Source: Secundilactobacillus silagincola
Lineage (GTDB): Bacteria; Bacillota; Bacilli; Lactobacillales; Lactobacillaceae
NCBI RefSeq assembly: GCF_002583405.1
Contig: NZ_BCMJ01000005.1
Coordinates: 154,244-218,243, forward strand
Length of the DNA: 64,000 nucleotides
Reading direction: 5' to 3'
Numbering within the stretch: the stretch's first letter is position 1; each line of letters opens with the position of its first letter. The position numbers were made by a program, and so were the translations under genes. Below are positions 16,848 to 25,606 of the stretch, piece by piece. The notes beneath the pieces are model-generated. The model was not told where the DNA came from and did no database searches. It worked only from the letters and a program-made list of their open reading frames with translations.

Positions 16848-17867
16848 TTATTGTATATCTGAATGAATCATTTTCACACTGTCACGAACAATCAGTTCTA
16901 ATGGCAACTGCTTATCCTGATGGGCTAACCTAGGATTATTGAGTCGCTCAATCAATAGATCTGTGGCAACTTGTCCCATCTCAAAGGCTGGCTGATGAAT
17001 CGATGTTAGCTTGGGGGTAATAAAGTTAGCGAGATCGATATCATCATAGCCCATGATTGACAGATCGTCCGGAATTTTTAATCCCCGTTCTTGAACGCCA
17101 CGATATAATCCAATCGCCATTTCATCGTTAATCGAGAAAACTGCCGTTGCATTTTTAGCGAGAACGTCTGCCGTAGCCTGATACCCGCCCAACTTGGTCA
17201 TGGAAGATTGAATAACCATGTCATCCGACAGGGTTAACCGATACTTCGCCATTCCTGCTCTAAAACCCGCAATTCGCTGCTGAATATTATGGGTAATGTT
17301 TTCGCCAACAAGTAACGCAATTCGACGGTGACCCCTCGACAGCAAATAATTTGCAGCCATCTGACCACCTTTATAGTCATCAACCCAAACACGATCGCCA
17401 ATCTGAGCGTCGTTTTGATCAAACAGTAAATAGGGAATCCCGTTTCGTGTCAAAATTCGATCAATGTCGTTAGCATCTAAAGTTGCGCTGGCAATAATCA
17501 ACCCATTAGCTGCTCGTTTGATCAATTCTTCAATATACATACTTTGTAACTTCTGATTTTGATTGGCATCAAAAATAATCGGTACAAAATGATGTAATTG
17601 TGCCGCCTGTTGAATTCCCTTAATGAACATACTAAAAAAGGGATTAGCTAAGTTGGGAACTAAAACACCAATTGTTTGAGTAGAACCCATAATCAAATTA
17701 CGGGCATTATAGTCAGGCACATACCCCATTTTTTTTTGCAGTTTAAGTACGCGGTCCTTAGTATCACTGCTAAATCGTTCGCCCTTACCATTTAAAATTT
17801 GCGAAACAGTCGTTACTGATACGCCTGCAGCTTCGGCTAAATCCCTAATTGTCACTTTTTGCGCCAC
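16848..17867 (-). CDS. LacI family transcriptional regulator
   Basis: Sugar-responsive repressor, 339 residues. The N-terminal LacI helix-turn-helix (VTIRDLAEAAGVSVTTVSQILNGKG, residues 5-29 region) and hinge are followed by a periplasmic-binding-protein-like effector domain (IGVLVPNLANPFFS, DDYKGGQMAANYLLSRGH, GYDDIDLANFITPKLTSI). GTG start at 17867 with AGGAGG just upstream. It follows the aldo/keto reductase gene and murQ on the same strand; those genes or its own promoter are plausible targets. The effector is unknown. Confidence 0.93.
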   Translation of the reverse strand: MAQKVTIRDLAEAAGVSVTTVSQILNGKGERFSSDTKDRVLKLQKKMGYVPDYNARNLIMGSTQTIGVLVPNLANPFFSMFIKGIQQAAQLHHFVPIIFDANQNQKLQSMYIEELIKRAANGLIIASATLDANDIDRILTRNGIPYLLFDQNDAQIGDRVWVDDYKGGQMAANYLLSRGHRRIALLVGENITHNIQQRIAGFRAGMAKYRLTLSDDMVIQSSMTKLGGYQATADVLAKNATAVFSINDEMAIGLYRGVQERGLKIPDDLSIMGYDDIDLANFITPKLTSIHQPAFEMGQVATDLLIERLNNPRLAHQDKQLPLELIVRDSVKMIHSDIQ

Positions 17868-17922
17868 GATTTCCTCCTCATTGCAATCTGGTTGGATTGA
17901 AGCATCCCTCGCTTACTCAGAT

Positions 17923-17935
17923 TGTCACGGTAACA
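17923..17935. promoter_or_regulatory. Candidate LacI-type operator upstream of the lacI gene
   Basis: TGTCACGGTAACA is a 13-bp near-palindrome with one mismatched pair around a central C/G base pair, 56 bp before the lacI start; possible autoregulation. The target assignment is inference. Confidence 0.35.
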
Positions 17936-17948
17936 CTATGTACTAAAT

Positions 17949-17979
17949 CCCCCATTTCAAATTGGTTTGGAATGAGGGG
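17949..17979 (-). terminator. Hairpin after the aldo/keto reductase gene
   Basis: CCCCCATTTCAAA (17949-17961) pairs with TTTGGAATGAGGGG (17966-17979) with one mismatch and a bulge. The T-tract on the minus strand is weak (ATTTAG), so termination may be partial. Confidence 0.5.
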
Positions 17980-17991
17980 TAAATGATGCAA

Positions 17992-18987
17992 TTAACCTTT
18001 AATGATTGAATCAATTTTTGCCAATTCATCAGCCGAAAAACGAATGTTTTGTACGGCTTTTAAGTTATCTTCCAAGTGAGAGACCTTTGACGCACCAGTG
18101 ACAACGCTCACCACTACAGGATCCTTCAATAACCAGGCTAACGCCATCTGAGCCATTGTTTGATCCCGATTCTTGGCAATTTCGTTCAACTGATTTAGCT
18201 TCTCTGCTAACTTTGCCCGGCCCTGATCCATCACTTCTGTACTGCTCCAGTGAATCTGGAATTCTTCAGGAATACCACCTAAATATCGGTTAGTCAGCAA
18301 TCCTTCAGCTAAAGGACCATACGCAACCATACCAAGATTATTTTCCTTCAAAGTGTCTAAAACACCGTCGTCTTCAACTTCTCGATTAAGCATGTTGTAC
18401 GATAATTGATTAACGACAAATGGTGTGTGTAATTCCTTAAAGGTTTTCATAATCGCTTTCGTTTGCGCATCGTTATAGTTTGAAATACCAATGTAAAGCG
18501 CCTTACCAGACCGAACGATGCTGTCTAATGCTTCAGCAGTTTCGGCTGGATCCGTGTTAGGGTCAAACCGGTGACTGTAAAAAACGTCCACGTAGTCCAA
18601 GCCCATTCGTTTCAAACTACCATCAATGGCGTTGATCAGCGTCTTGCGAGAACTCATCTCACCGTACGGCCCTGGCCACATGTGAAAGCCGGCTTTCGTC
18701 GTAATCACCAGTTCATCACGGTAAGGCTTCAAATTAGCCTGGTAAACTTGGCCAAATAAGCGTTCAGCAGCTCCTGATCCAGGGCCATAGTTGTAGGCCA
18801 AATCAAAACTAAAAATACCACTGTCAAATGCTTTTAAAATAATCTTTTCACTGTCAGAATAATTGGCTTCATCACCAAAACTGTGCCACATGCCAAATGA
18901 CACGGCGGGTAACTGTAACCCTTTATTCCCAGCACGACGAACGGGCATCCGGCCGTCGTAACGATTTTCATCCGCTGCATACATCAT
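17992..18987 (-). CDS. Aldo/keto reductase, YghZ-like (L-glyceraldehyde 3-phosphate reductase family)
   Basis: NAD(P)H-dependent aldehyde reductase of the beta/alpha-barrel superfamily. 331 residues with the catalytic tetrad Asp62 and Tyr65 (FDLAYNYG), Lys98 (TTKAG) and His139 (YSHR). The opening MMYAADENRYDGRMPVRR and the GPGSGAAERLFG segment are characteristic of the YghZ subfamily, which detoxifies L-glyceraldehyde 3-phosphate and methylglyoxal in E. coli. Tandem ATGs at 18987 and 18984; the first has AAGGAG seven bases upstream. Own promoter. Physiological substrate here unknown. Confidence 0.9.
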   Translation of the reverse strand: MMYAADENRYDGRMPVRRAGNKGLQLPAVSFGMWHSFGDEANYSDSEKIILKAFDSGIFSFDLAYNYGPGSGAAERLFGQVYQANLKPYRDELVITTKAGFHMWPGPYGEMSSRKTLINAIDGSLKRMGLDYVDVFYSHRFDPNTDPAETAEALDSIVRSGKALYIGISNYNDAQTKAIMKTFKELHTPFVVNQLSYNMLNREVEDDGVLDTLKENNLGMVAYGPLAEGLLTNRYLGGIPEEFQIHWSSTEVMDQGRAKLAEKLNQLNEIAKNRDQTMAQMALAWLLKDPVVVSVVTGASKVSHLEDNLKAVQNIRFSADELAKIDSIIKG

Positions 18988-19022
18988 AATGATTCTCCTT
19001 CTCTCGTGATTGGTACATATCA

Positions 19023-19051
19023 ATTTTAAAAGGAGAATGACACCCGGTCAA
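19023..19051 (-). promoter_or_regulatory. Predicted promoter of the aldo/keto reductase gene
   Basis: Minus strand: -35 TTGACC (19046-19051), 17-bp spacer, -10 TAAAAT (19023-19028), close to consensus. An imperfect palindrome (ATTGGTAC/ATATCAAT, 19009-19024) overlaps the -10 and could be an operator. Confidence 0.6.
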
Positions 19052-19103
19052 GTGGAAAAGGATGTGAATATGTTAGCAACGTCGGCATTTTGCCTTTAAT
19101 TAT

Positions 19104-20009
19104 TTAAGACTGCAAACTAAGCTTCACGGCATCACTGACGTGGCCGCCAGCTTGTTTCAATAGTGCCTTGGCTTCAGCAATCGTTCCCTTGGTTTCAATC
19201 AGTAAAATAGCCAAAGGAACGTTGTTATCTGCACGGTCCAATGCCCTCTCAGCGGCTAAAGTCGAGGTTTGAGTAGCAGCTGCGATAATCCGTTTAGCCC
19301 GCCGATTCGTTTTTTCGTTAGTGGGTACCACATTAATCATAAGGTTTTGATAAACCTTACCTGACCGGATCATGATACCGCTAGAAACCATGTTTAACAC
19401 CATCTTTTGAGAAGTCCCGGCTTTCATGAGGGTTGCACCAGTAATCACTTCCGGTCCTACGATTGGACAAATTGCAACGTCGGCATTCTTCTCTAGAGGG
19501 CTGTCAGTCACACAAGCTACCGCGATAGCTAAAGCACCAACTTGTTTTGCATAGTGCAACGCCGCTACCGTGTACGGCGTCGCACCACTAGCGGCAATAC
19601 CGATCACGATATCTTTTTTATTTAAGTTGACCTTTTGCAAATCAACTTCAGCTGATTCAGCTGAGTCTTCCACCCCTTCCAACGTATGGAACATGGCTTC
19701 TGGCCCACCAGCAATGATGCCAAAAGTTTGGGACTCTTCCAGTCCGTACGTTGGTCTTAATTCAGTGGCATCCAGTACACCGAGTCGCCCAGATGTCCCT
19801 GCACCGATATAGATCAACCGGCCACCTGCATCAAAACGTTTCGTCGCTAAATTAATGGCCTCCGAGATTTGTGGCAACTGTTTTTGAACTGACCGTGCAA
19901 CGCGCTGATCCTCACGGTTAATAATCTCCACCATATCATCAGTATCAACCTGATCAATATGAGTAGAGTGGCGATTACGCTGCTCGGTTAGTAAATCTTC
20001 AAAATTCAT
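19104..20009 (-). CDS. murQ: N-acetylmuramic acid 6-phosphate etherase
   Basis: Cleaves the D-lactyl ether of MurNAc 6-phosphate to GlcNAc 6-phosphate and lactate, recycling cell-wall sugar. 301 residues, SIS domain. Key residues line up with E. coli: Glu83 in DATELRP and Glu114 in EGVEDS; IGAGTSGRLG (sugar-phosphate loop) and MKAGTSQKM are present. ATG at 20009 chosen because GGAGG lies seven bases upstream. No murP (PTS permease) or murR gene is adjacent. The promoter has twin palindromes and a cre, so it is probably repressed without substrate and by glucose. Confidence 0.96.
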   Translation of the reverse strand: MNFEDLLTEQRNRHSTHIDQVDTDDMVEIINREDQRVARSVQKQLPQISEAINLATKRFDAGGRLIYIGAGTSGRLGVLDATELRPTYGLEESQTFGIIAGGPEAMFHTLEGVEDSAESAEVDLQKVNLNKKDIVIGIAASGATPYTVAALHYAKQVGALAIAVACVTDSPLEKNADVAICPIVGPEVITGATLMKAGTSQKMVLNMVSSGIMIRSGKVYQNLMINVVPTNEKTNRRAKRIIAAATQTSTLAAERALDRADNNVPLAILLIETKGTIAEAKALLKQAGGHVSDAVKLSLQS

Positions 20010-20065
20010 TTCAAATCCTCCATTTTCATAAACCACCCCTGATTTGGAAAGAGGCCATTTTTATT

Positions 20066-20080
20066 TGTTATCGCTTTCAT
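20066..20080. promoter_or_regulatory. cre (CcpA site) downstream of the murQ start point
   Basis: Minus strand ATGAAAGCGATAACA matches WTGNAANCGNWNNCW at all fixed positions. Located between the -10 and the murQ ribosome site, the roadblock position. Confidence 0.65.
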
Positions 20081-20092
20081 CCCTTACTAACA

Positions 20093-20121
20093 GGTATATC
20101 ATGTTTCAATGAAAATTTCAA
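20093..20121 (-). promoter_or_regulatory. Predicted murQ promoter
   Basis: Minus strand: -35 TTGAAA (20116-20121), 17-bp spacer, extended -10 TGA-TATACC (hexamer 20093-20098). The spacer is occupied by a TTTCATTGAAA palindrome. Confidence 0.65.
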
Positions 20122-20164
20122 TTCAATTTAAAGATGAAGAAGATATTTTCAGCTTTCATTGAAA
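20104..20164. promoter_or_regulatory. Twin palindromic operators at murQ
   Basis: TTTCAATGAAA at 20104-20114 (inside the promoter spacer) and TTTCATTGAAA at 20154-20164 are the same 11-bp palindrome with the centre base inverted, exactly 50 bp apart (close to five turns). This arrangement fits a repressor that bridges two sites. The regulator is not identified; an RpiR/MurR-type or the nearby LacI protein are candidates. Confidence 0.6.
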
Positions 20165-20229
20165 ATTTTTAGTTTAGTAAGGAAGTTAATTTGAAAGCCT
20201 TACACAGTTCAAAGAGATCTTGGAACACA

Positions 20230-20265
20230 AATAAGCGTCATCCCAATAACTGGGACAACGCCTGT
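20230..20265 (-). terminator. Terminator of the oppA-like gene
   Basis: AGCGTCATCCCA folds on TGGGACAACGCC with a central mismatch around a five-base loop; the minus-strand 3' side is TTATTTG. Confidence 0.7.
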
Positions 20266-20287
20266 TCGTGTAACCATTTAAAATTAA

Positions 20288-21934
20288 TTATTTAGTGATA
20301 TAAATATCCTTCAAACCTCGACTCATCCCGGCTGGATTCCAAACGTAACCGTGAACGTTTGGCCGCCATAGCTCTGTTGTGGATGGCTGATACAATGGAA
20401 TGACCCCTTGATCCTTCATCAGAACCTTTTCAGCGCCAACTAGGTCTTCATATCGGCGTTGCTGATCATTAGCATCCGTTGTTTGAGAAGCATCAATCAA
20501 TTTGTCGAATTCACTGTTGGACCATTTGCCATTGTTTGTCGGATTATTGGATTCCTGTAAACTCAAGAAATTAATTGGGTCTGCAAAATCAGCACCCCAC
20601 ATCGACACAACTAAGTCAAAATTACCGTTTGAAGAACGTGCTAAACGATTCTTGTAAGGCACATTATCAATGTTGACTGTCAGGCCTGGCAGTTTCTGGA
20701 ATTGATCTTGGAGATATTGCGTCGTGGTTTTCGCCTGGTCGGTATCATCGCTCAATAATGTCAAAGTCAGCTTCTTTTCGCCCACTTCTTTCATCCCTTG
20801 AGCCCAAAGTTTCTTGGCATTACTTGAATCATAAGTAACGCCGGATTTAACGTAGGCATCCGTTGCGAAGTCCGCCTTAGTCTTGGGATTGCGACTGAGA
20901 TTAGTCGACACAAACCCCTTAGGTGCAGTGGAACCATCGCGCAAGACCTTAGTTGCTAACGCCTGTTTATTCACGATTTGAGAAAGTGCTTGGCGAATTT
21001 TAACGTTTCTCAACGCTTTATTGCGCTTTTGATTCATCTGCAGATACATCATTGAGCCGCCTTCAAACTTCTGGAAGCCCTTATTACTCTGATAATTAGC
21101 TACTTGAGTTCCTGACAACGGTGTCACATCAAGCTTATTTTGATTATATAAGTTTAATCCCGTGCTTGGGCTCTTCACTACTTGGTACTTGATCTGACTC
21201 AAATGAACGTGCTTTTTATCCCAATAATTAGGATTTTTCTTCAAATCCCACGTATTATTCGTCCCGTTCCAACCGGCCACTTTAAATGGCCCGTTGTTAG
21301 ACACATCCTGACTATTATTGCCATATTGTTTACCATATTTTTCAACGGCTGACTGCTCTTCAGGGAAAAACGTTGGGAACGCTAGCAGCAACTTAAAGTA
21401 AGGTACCGGCCGGCTTAGTGTCACAACCAGCTTATCCTTACTTGGTGCAGCGACCCCTAACGTATTGGGGCTCATCTTCCCCTTTTGAATGGCACTAAAA
21501 TTTTTAATGCCATCAAACAAATAACTGTAATTGGCCGCCGTCTTTGGATCAGCGGTTCTACGCCAGGAATAAACAAAGTCCTGTGCTGTTACGGGTTTGC
21601 CATCACTCCACTTATCGTCTGAACGAAGATTGAAGGTGTAAGTCAAACCATCCTTTGAAACTTGGGTTTTAGTTGCCAAGGCATTCTCAATTTTTGAATG
21701 CTGCCCTAATCGATATAACCCTTCGTTTGTTGCATACAAAGCCGTCAAACTCACTGATTCTGATGCAGCAGAGTTATCCAGTGTTGAGATGGTATCTGTG
21801 GTACTAAGATTTAAAACCTGCTTATCAGCCATTTGCTGACTACTACCGTTACTAGATTTGGATTGACCGCAAGCCACTAGCGTAAACGCTAAAGCAATAC
21901 TGCCGATACCCACTAGGATTTTTTTGAAAGTCAT
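20288..21934 (-). CDS. Peptide ABC transporter substrate-binding lipoprotein (OppA family)
   Basis: Extracellular lipid-anchored receptor that delivers oligopeptides to an Opp-type ABC importer. 548 residues: signal peptide with lipobox LVAC (19-22, lipidated Cys22), then the SBP_bac_5 family fold (LRSDDKWSDGKPVTAQDFVYSW, NNGPFKVAGW, FADPINFLSL). No permease or ATPase genes are adjacent, so it is an orphan receptor that must work with a transporter encoded elsewhere. It lies upstream of murQ and near ykfBC, so murein peptides are a possible ligand (inference). ATG at 21934. Confidence 0.92.
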   Translation of the reverse strand: MTFKKILVGIGSIALAFTLVACGQSKSSNGSSQQMADKQVLNLSTTDTISTLDNSAASESVSLTALYATNEGLYRLGQHSKIENALATKTQVSKDGLTYTFNLRSDDKWSDGKPVTAQDFVYSWRRTADPKTAANYSYLFDGIKNFSAIQKGKMSPNTLGVAAPSKDKLVVTLSRPVPYFKLLLAFPTFFPEEQSAVEKYGKQYGNNSQDVSNNGPFKVAGWNGTNNTWDLKKNPNYWDKKHVHLSQIKYQVVKSPSTGLNLYNQNKLDVTPLSGTQVANYQSNKGFQKFEGGSMMYLQMNQKRNKALRNVKIRQALSQIVNKQALATKVLRDGSTAPKGFVSTNLSRNPKTKADFATDAYVKSGVTYDSSNAKKLWAQGMKEVGEKKLTLTLLSDDTDQAKTTTQYLQDQFQKLPGLTVNIDNVPYKNRLARSSNGNFDLVVSMWGADFADPINFLSLQESNNPTNNGKWSNSEFDKLIDASQTTDANDQQRRYEDLVGAEKVLMKDQGVIPLYQPSTTELWRPNVHGYVWNPAGMSRGLKDIYITK

Positions 21935-21975
21935 ACTATTTTGCTCTCCATCTCTAATTGAAATTGTTTCAGGCC

Positions 21976-22015
21976 CAAAAATACTATCTGAACGATGATT
22001 TTATCCAGATAGTAT
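21976..22015 (-). terminator. prs terminator
   Basis: ATACTATCTG (21981-21990) and CAGATAGTAT (22006-22015) form a perfect 10-bp stem; five T follow on the minus strand. No clear promoter for the oppA-like gene was found between this and its start. Confidence 0.85.
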
Positions 22016-22046
22016 CTTTGAGTGACATTTAATAATGAACTAACTT

Positions 22047-23009
22047 CTAACGAATAAACAACTGGCCAACACTTTGTTCGGAATAGATCCGTCGAATAGC
22101 TTGACCCATTAGATTACCAACTGAAATGATTTCTAGTTTATCAAACTGCTTAGACTCAGGCATTTGAATCGAATCGGTTACAATCACTTTCTTCAGTGGT
22201 GAATTTTTCATTTGTGTCACCGCATTCTTACTAAATACTGGATGGGTGGCAACAGCATATACGTCTTTTGCACCAGCGTTTTTCAAGGTTTGTGCCGAAA
22301 TAGATATCCGCACAGCTGTATCAATAATGTCATCTACCAAAATGGCGTTCTTTCCATCAACGGAACCAATCACAGCATCTGCAGAAGTCGTTGACTTATC
22401 AGGATCCCGATTATCAATAATTGCTAATGGTGTCTGCAAAAGATCCGCCATCCGTCGTGCCTTTGAAACCCCTGCATGATCAGGTGAAACCACTACCAGA
22501 TTATCCGTCAAACCATGGTCAATAAAATAACCTGCTAATAACGGTGTTGCTTCCAAGTGATCCATCGGAATATCAAAGAAGCCTTGCAACTGCGCAGCAT
22601 GCAGGTCAAGGGTCACTACCCGATCAACACCATCATCTTCCAATAACGATGCAATCAGTTTAGCCGTGATGGGTTCGCGAGACCGTGCTTTACGATCGGC
22701 ACGAGAATACCCGTAGTAGGGGATAACAACCGTAATGGAATGTGCACTGGCACGACGAACAGCATCCACCATAATCATTAATTCCATCAACATGGTATTA
22801 ACGGGATCTGAAACTGATTGAATCAAGAAAATGTCATCGCCACGAATACTTTCATCCACCGTAATCGCAATTTCACCATCACTAAAATGCTTAATTGTTG
22901 CCTTTCCCAGTTCGACTCCAGCAGCTGCAGCAATTTTTTCTGCAAGTGGTCGGTTTGAATTTAACGCAAACATCTTCAATGGATGTTTAGTTTCACTTTG
23001 ATTTGACAT
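22047..23009 (-). CDS. Ribose-phosphate pyrophosphokinase paralogue with altered catalytic residues
   Basis: Clear member of the PRPP synthetase family (320 residues; [32 protein letters not shown]), but several otherwise invariant sites differ. The catalytic flexible loop reads DNRD where DKRR is usual, losing both the Lys and the second Arg. The PRPP loop reads DDIIDTAVR (226-234) instead of DDIIDTAGT. RQDRK is RADRK and PDHGG is PDHAG. The fold is kept, so this is probably a second, non-catalytic or regulatory copy; a canonical prs is expected elsewhere in the genome. ATG at 23009 behind GGAGG. Confidence 0.85.
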   Translation of the reverse strand: MSNQSETKHPLKMFALNSNRPLAEKIAAAAGVELGKATIKHFSDGEIAITVDESIRGDDIFLIQSVSDPVNTMLMELMIMVDAVRRASAHSITVVIPYYGYSRADRKARSREPITAKLIASLLEDDGVDRVVTLDLHAAQLQGFFDIPMDHLEATPLLAGYFIDHGLTDNLVVVSPDHAGVSKARRMADLLQTPLAIIDNRDPDKSTTSADAVIGSVDGKNAILVDDIIDTAVRISISAQTLKNAGAKDVYAVATHPVFSKNAVTQMKNSPLKKVIVTDSIQMPESKQFDKLEIISVGNLMGQAIRRIYSEQSVGQLFIR

Positions 23010-23068
23010 GTTTTTCCTCCACGATTCGTATTATCGACAAAACTACTTAACCAAATAGTACACTATCA

Positions 23069-25585
23069 CTATTTGTTAGTAAACGATTTTGGCGTGACTT
23101 TTCCCATTCCAATCATTGGATCGATTTGCCCGCTGCTAACCAATGACATGGTTAAGATACCATCGTTTAAAAGCTTCGATTCATCTTCCACTGCTGATGA
23201 CTCCGCTTCAGGCGCCAACGTCTTTTTGACTGGTTGCTCCTGAGACTTTGGCTGACTCTCTTTTGGCGCATCTCGTTGTTCTACAACCGATGCCTGAACT
23301 TCGCTGATGGTAACCGTCAGCCGATCCACTAGCGCCGTATTTCGATTAACAGATTGCCGCTTAACACTTTGTTCAAAGGCCGACTGTTCTCCCAGTAGAA
23401 TCAAAGTTGATTTCGCTCGGGTAATCGCCGTATATAACAGATTACGTTGCAACATCCGTGAATATTGCATGACCATGGGTAGAATCACCATTTTGAATTG
23501 ACTGCCTTGTGCCTTATGAATCGACGTACAGTAAGCTAAAGTCAGTTTATCCCATTCATTGCGTGGATAAGTCACTTCCGTTTGGTCAAAGGCCACGGTG
23601 AGCTTATCGACCTTATCCGAATTACCCTTGGCTTTAGCAAAAGTAATCCCAACAATTGAACCAATATCACCGTTAAAAACGTTATTTTCTGGACTGTTGA
23701 CTAGGTGCAGCACCTTGTCGCCAATGCGAAACTTTTCACGGCGGAATTCAACTTCTTTTTTGCGAGTGTCACTCAACGGATTCATAATATCTTGAATAAT
23801 GGTATTTAACCGTGTTACGCCTGCTGGGCCACGATACATTGGCGCCAATACTTGAAAATCATCCGCAGAAAAGCCGCGTTCTTTAGCTTTACCCACAATT
23901 TGTTCGATAACTGAAGGCATCTGATAAGCGTTACAACGAATAAACGATCGGTCAGCCTTATTTTGCGTAAAATCAGCTGGCAACCTTCCCATTTTAACCT
24001 CGTGAGCTAAGGGAATAATCGACGAATCATCGTCTTGCCGGTAAATCGTGCTCAACTCCATGGCCTTAATGCGATGACTACTCAGCAAATCAAAGAATAC
24101 CTGTCCTGGACCAACTGATGGTAGCTGATCCTTATCGCCGACCAAAACCACCTGCATTGAATCCGGAATGGCCCGAAGCAGTGTCCGAAACAAGTAAATA
24201 TCGACCATGGACATTTCATCTACGATCAATAGGGAACCTTCCAAGTCTTTAGCAGTCACATCATCGTTATTCTCACGGCCTGTAAGCCCTAATAATCGGT
24301 GAATCGTGCTGGCTGGCAACCCTGTTGTTTCACTCATGCGCTTAGCTGCCCGTCCGGTTGGAGCTGCAAGTAAGATTGGGAAAGGCTTATCCTTATACTG
24401 ATTAATGTCTAATGATAGCTCATGTAACTTAGCATATAAATTGACAATACCGTTGATAATCGTGGTTTTCCCCGTTCCGGGACCACCGGTTAACAAGAAA
24501 ACATGGGACTGAATCGCTGATAAAATTGCCGATTCTTGGGAGTCATCGTAGCTGATTCCCAGATTCCGTTCGACTACGCGAATTTGTTTTTCAATGACAT
24601 CGTCATCAAAAGTGGTCAAGTCAGAAGCCTGCAAAATTCGGTTAAGGTGCTCAGCTGCTTGCCATTCGGCATCGTAAAGCCCCTTTAAAAAGATGCGGTC
24701 TCCTTCACCAACCACTTTTTTGGCTTTACCTAACTCAATGAGCTGATCCGCAATAAGCTGAGGATCAATCGATTCATTGCGACTTTCCTGGAGAAGTCGA
24801 ATCGTACCGTTAAGGAGCGGTTCAGCACTTGTAAACGTGTTGCCATCAGACATAGCAAGCTCACCCAAGGTTTGCAGTAACCCAGCCTGAATCCGTTGGG
24901 GTGATTGGGTACCAATCCCAAGTTGTTCAGCAATCTGATCGGCACGTTTGAAACTCACACCATTGATATCCTCGACTAATTGGTAAGGATTTTCCTGAAT
25001 CACCTGTAAAGTTTTTTCCTTATACCGTTCAAAAATAGCACTAGCCAGCCGACTGCCGAATCCATAGCCATTAAGACCAATAATAATTTGTTCAACCCCA
25101 TTATTGCTGGATAGATTATCAATTAAAGTCTGCTTTACCTCCGTTTTCAAATTAAGCGGATCTAACACAGACGGATCCTGATTAATCTGATCAATGGCGG
25201 TCAACCCAAGTAGTGCAACAATCTTTTCAGCGGTTTTCTTCCCTAAGCCTGGAAAGTCATCTCCTGAAAGATATTGGATAATGCCTTCTTTGGTGGTCGG
25301 TGCCTCGTTTTGGTAATTATCAGCTTGAAATTGCTGCCCGTACTTGGGATGGTCAACTAACTTACCAAAGAAACGATACGGCATTTCCTCAGCAACCTCA
25401 GCAAAATTACCGGTCACCACGATTTCATCACCGTGCCAGTTCAGGTTAGTAGCTGATACCTTTACCAAGAGTACTTTATAAAAACTGTCCGGACTTTCAA
25501 AAAAGGTCGCTGCCACTGTGCCAACAATGTAGGACTGCTGTGGCTGTTGCTCTGCATCAAACAAATTTATATTTTCATTCGCCAT
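23069..25585 (-). CDS. recD2: ATP-dependent RecD2-type DNA helicase
   Basis: 5'-3' superfamily 1B helicase that acts in DNA repair independently of RecBC. 838 residues: N-terminal OB-like and helix-hairpin-helix region (FPGLGKKTAEKI, about 110-125), Walker A TGGPGTGKTT (about 363-372), motif II VDEMSMVD, motif III GDKDQLPSVGPG, then TSIHKAQGSQF and YTAITRAKS. The C-terminus has a Pro/Glu/Ser-rich linker and ends with the family-like DPMIGMGKVTPKSF. ATG at 25585, 21 bp after the TPR gene, with which it is co-transcribed. Confidence 0.95.
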   Translation of the reverse strand: MANENINLFDAEQQPQQSYIVGTVAATFFESPDSFYKVLLVKVSATNLNWHGDEIVVTGNFAEVAEEMPYRFFGKLVDHPKYGQQFQADNYQNEAPTTKEGIIQYLSGDDFPGLGKKTAEKIVALLGLTAIDQINQDPSVLDPLNLKTEVKQTLIDNLSSNNGVEQIIIGLNGYGFGSRLASAIFERYKEKTLQVIQENPYQLVEDINGVSFKRADQIAEQLGIGTQSPQRIQAGLLQTLGELAMSDGNTFTSAEPLLNGTIRLLQESRNESIDPQLIADQLIELGKAKKVVGEGDRIFLKGLYDAEWQAAEHLNRILQASDLTTFDDDVIEKQIRVVERNLGISYDDSQESAILSAIQSHVFLLTGGPGTGKTTIINGIVNLYAKLHELSLDINQYKDKPFPILLAAPTGRAAKRMSETTGLPASTIHRLLGLTGRENNDDVTAKDLEGSLLIVDEMSMVDIYLFRTLLRAIPDSMQVVLVGDKDQLPSVGPGQVFFDLLSSHRIKAMELSTIYRQDDDSSIIPLAHEVKMGRLPADFTQNKADRSFIRCNAYQMPSVIEQIVGKAKERGFSADDFQVLAPMYRGPAGVTRLNTIIQDIMNPLSDTRKKEVEFRREKFRIGDKVLHLVNSPENNVFNGDIGSIVGITFAKAKGNSDKVDKLTVAFDQTEVTYPRNEWDKLTLAYCTSIHKAQGSQFKMVILPMVMQYSRMLQRNLLYTAITRAKSTLILLGEQSAFEQSVKRQSVNRNTALVDRLTVTISEVQASVVEQRDAPKESQPKSQEQPVKKTLAPEAESSAVEDESKLLNDGILTMSLVSSGQIDPMIGMGKVTPKSFTNK

Positions 25586-25606
25586 TCAGTCCACCCCACT
25601 TTCAGC

